Part shown: positions 13,578 to 15,340 of the stretch, in pieces
Layout: the number at the start of each line of letters is the position of its first letter
Position numbering within the stretch: position 1 is the stretch's first letter
NCBI GenBank assembly: GCA_964644025.1
Contig: CAZXVW010000106.1
Coordinates: forward strand, 1 to 15,340
Direction of reading: 5' to 3'
DNA length: 15,340 nt
Source of the DNA: CAZXVW01 sp964644025
GTDB taxonomy: Bacteria > Acidobacteriota > Terriglobia > Bryobacterales > Bryobacteraceae
Notes under the pieces: model-generated
Databases searched by the model: none
What the model was told of the DNA's origin: nothing
What the model saw: the letters and a program-made list of their open reading frames with translations, nothing else
Made by a program: the position numbers and the translations under genes

Positions 13578-15340
13578 ATGGAAGAGTGTATGGGCGTCGC
13601 ACGGCCGAAGCCCAAGCGACGGCGCCGGGAGGGCCGCCGCCGGGCCCAGGCCAGCTTGAGCGCATTCCAGCAAGGGAACCTGCCGCTGGCACTGCGGCAG
13701 ATAGAGCAGGCGCTGGCGCTGGACGCAAACAGTTCCCAATATCACGTCATCCGCGGCAATGTCTTCCAGCAGATGGGCCGGCTGGAGGAATCGGCGGCTT
13801 GCTACCGGCGCGCACTGGCCATGGACAACCGGTGCGCGGACGCCTACTACAACCTGGGCAACACCCGCCGCCGGCAGGGACGTTTTCAGGAAGCGGCGGA
13901 ATGTTTCGAGCAGGCGGTGAGGATTCATCCGCAACACGGGGAGGCCTACAACAACCTGGGCAACGTGTACCGGCGAATGGAACGGCTGGAGGACGCCGCG
14001 TCCTGTTTCGAGCGGGCCGTCGCCCTGCGGCCCCGCTGGGGCGCCGCCCATGCCAACCTCGGCGATGTCTACCGGCGGCTTGGCCGCTACGAGGAAGCCG
14101 CCCGGTGCCTGGAGCATGCCCTGGAACTGGGTGCGGGCCCGGTAGCCCGGCTTTACTGCAACCTGGGCGTTATCTGGGAACGGCAGTGGCGGATGGAAGA
14201 AGCGGCAGCCTGTTACGAGCAGGCCCTGCAGGCGGATGCCTCGCTGGTTGAAGCTCACGAGAACCTGGCCAGGGTTTACACCTATCAGGGCTACGGTGAG
14301 AAGGCGCGCGAAAGCATTCGCCGCGCGATTGCGCTGGATGCGGCTGGGGCGCCGGGCCAGGCGGACGTGCTGCTGGCCATGCATTACGATCCCGGCTGGG
14401 ATGCCGAGGCGATCTGGCGAGAGTCCGAGCGCTGGGCCGCGGTCCGCGCGGCGGCGGTGGCGCATGAGATCCAGCCTCACGCTAACTCCCCCGACCCGGA
14501 GCGCCGCCTGCGCGTCGGATACGTCTCGGCCGATCTGCGGCGGCACCCGGTCGCCTATTTCCTGGAACCAATACTGGCGCGGCACGACCGGCGCGAAGTG
14601 GAGATCTTCGTCTATTCCGATGTTGTGCGCCCGGATGATGTGACCCGGCGGCTGGAGAAGCACGCCGAGCATTGGTGTCCGATCGTGGGGCTTTCCGACG
14701 AGGAGGTGTCCGCCCGGATCCGCGCCGATCGCATCGACATCCTGGTGGACCTGGCCGGGCATACCGCCGGCAACCGCTTGCTCGTGTTTGCCCGCAAGCC
14801 GGCGCCGGTGCAGCTCACCTGGCTTGGTTATCCGGACACGACCGGACTCGCGGCGATGGACTACCGGATTACCGATGAGTGGGCGGACCCGCCGGGCGAG
14901 ACCGACCGGTTTCATTCCGAGGAGCTTGTGCGGCTGTCGCGCGGGTTTTGCTGTTACCTGCCGCCGGCGGAAGCGCCGGAGGTGGGGCCGCTGCCGGCGC
15001 TCGCGGCCGGCCGCGTGACTTTCGGCTCCCTCAATAACCTTCTCAAGGTCTCCGAGCTGAGCGTGGCAGCGTGGGCGGCTATCCTGACACGGCTTCCGGA
15101 AGCCCGGCTGCTGATCAAGGCCCGCCCCCTGGCCGAGGAGAGCGCCCGGCGGCGTCTCATCGAGCGGTTTGCGCACCATGGCGTTTCTGCCGAACGGCTG
15201 GAGCTGCTCGCTTACGTGCCCACCGTTCGCTCTCACCTGGAAGCCTATGCCCGGGTGGACCTGGCGCTGGACACATTTCCCTACCACGGCACCACGACCA
15301 CCTGCGAGGCGCTGTGGATGGGGGTTCCCGTGGTGACGCT
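13578..15340 (+). CDS. TPR-repeat SPINDLY-type O-GlcNAc transferase (GT41), 3' end outside window
   Basis: The frame is open from ATG 13578 to the window end, giving 587 codons; an in-frame stop lies at 13554-13556. After a very basic start (RPKPKRRRREGRRR, residues 9-22) come about seven tetratricopeptide repeats, residues 27-275, such as ADAYYNLGNTRRRQGRFQEA, EAYNNLGNVYRRMERLEDA and AAHANLGDVYRRLGRYEEA. The GT41 catalytic region starts near residue 312: RVGYVSADLRRHPVAYFLEP (H323), DILVDLAGHTAGNRLL (H395), PAPVQLTWLGYPDTTGL, MDYRITDEWADPPGETDRF, VTFGSLNNLLKVS, LLIKARPLA (K514) and FPYHGTTTTCEALWMGVPVV (H570). Enzymes of this family transfer a sugar, GlcNAc from UDP-GlcNAc in OGT, to Ser/Thr of proteins; the TPRs bind the acceptor. 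The true donor and targets here are unknown. No good Shine-Dalgarno precedes 13578; ATG 13590, after GGAAGAG, is an alternative start. The last catalytic residues and the stop are outside the window. Confidence 0.9.
   Translation, partial: MEECMGVARPKPKRRRREGRRRAQASLSAFQQGNLPLALRQIEQALALDANSSQYHVIRGNVFQQMGRLEESAACYRRALAMDNRCADAYYNLGNTRRRQGRFQEAAECFEQAVRIHPQHGEAYNNLGNVYRRMERLEDAASCFERAVALRPRWGAAHANLGDVYRRLGRYEEAARCLEHALELGAGPVARLYCNLGVIWERQWRMEEAAACYEQALQADASLVEAHENLARVYTYQGYGEKARESIRRAIALDAAGAPGQADVLLAMHYDPGWDAEAIWRESERWAAVRAAAVAHEIQPHANSPDPERRLRVGYVSADLRRHPVAYFLEPILARHDRREVEIFVYSDVVRPDDVTRRLEKHAEHWCPIVGLSDEEVSARIRADRIDILVDLAGHTAGNRLLVFARKPAPVQLTWLGYPDTTGLAAMDYRITDEWADPPGETDRFHSEELVRLSRGFCCYLPPAEAPEVGPLPALAAGRVTFGSLNNLLKVSELSVAAWAAILTRLPEARLLIKARPLAEESARRRLIERFAHHGVSAERLELLAYVPTVRSHLEAYARVDLALDTFPYHGTTTTCEALWMGVPVVT

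Noticed and set aside
13403..14251. 282-codon open frame on the + strand rich in Gly, Pro and Arg
   Set aside because: It overlaps the TPR region in another frame. The frame starting at 13578 gives clear TPR and GT41 motifs, so this one is a GC-rich shadow.
13443..15287. 614-codon open frame on the minus strand
   Set aside because: It is antisense to the TPR/GT41 gene and has no family motif; long antisense frames are expected in GC-rich coding DNA.
1..15340. CRISPR arrays, tRNA or rRNA genes, insertion sequences
   Set aside because: No regularly spaced direct repeats, no tRNA-like arms, no rRNA segments, and no transposase motif or terminal inverted repeats were seen.

Overview
The window is about 15.3 kb of GC-rich bacterial DNA. 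Every supported gene lies on the + strand. Two-membrane features (TolC-type channel, RND permease, adaptor, lipoproteins) show a Gram-negative-type envelope. The mix of a seven-bladed lactonase lipoprotein, a beta-helix lipoprotein, YHS/HMBD-bearing metal pumps and a SPINDLY-type O-GlcNAc transferase would suit an acidobacterial or similar soil or sediment genome, but that placement is inference and no rRNA or marker gene is present to test it.

Layout. 1-621: the C-terminal part of a sensor histidine kinase, cut by the window edge just after its phospho-accepting histidine should occur. 740-1924: a lactonase-family beta-propeller lipoprotein. 2025-3308: a right-handed parallel beta-helix lipoprotein. 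3309-3559: a structured intergenic region with a 41-nt hairpin and two related 18-bp palindromes spaced exactly 21 bp apart. 3560-12774: a tightly packed five-gene metal-efflux operon. 12775-13577: about 800 bp with no convincing gene, apart from a doubtful 32-codon Cys-rich ORF just after copA. 13578 to the end: a TPR/GT41 protein that runs off the window.

The efflux operon is the core. It encodes an outer-membrane channel (TolC/CusC-like), a periplasmic adaptor (CusB-like, with two heavy-metal-binding modules at its N-terminus), an HME-RND permease of the CusA type, a small secreted protein of unknown function built from two copies of one domain, and a P1B copper ATPase (CopA) with a YHS domain plus two HMBD modules. 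Together they would move Cu(I)/Ag(I) from cytoplasm to periplasm (CopA) and from periplasm to the outside (CusABC). Stops and starts overlap at cusC/cusB (TGATG) and cusA/unknown gene (ATGA), so the genes are probably translated together. No regulator gene lies next to the operon.

The two items most worth following are the twin palindromes upstream of the operon, a candidate two-site operator, and the tandem-domain secreted protein between cusA and copA, which I cannot assign to a known family.
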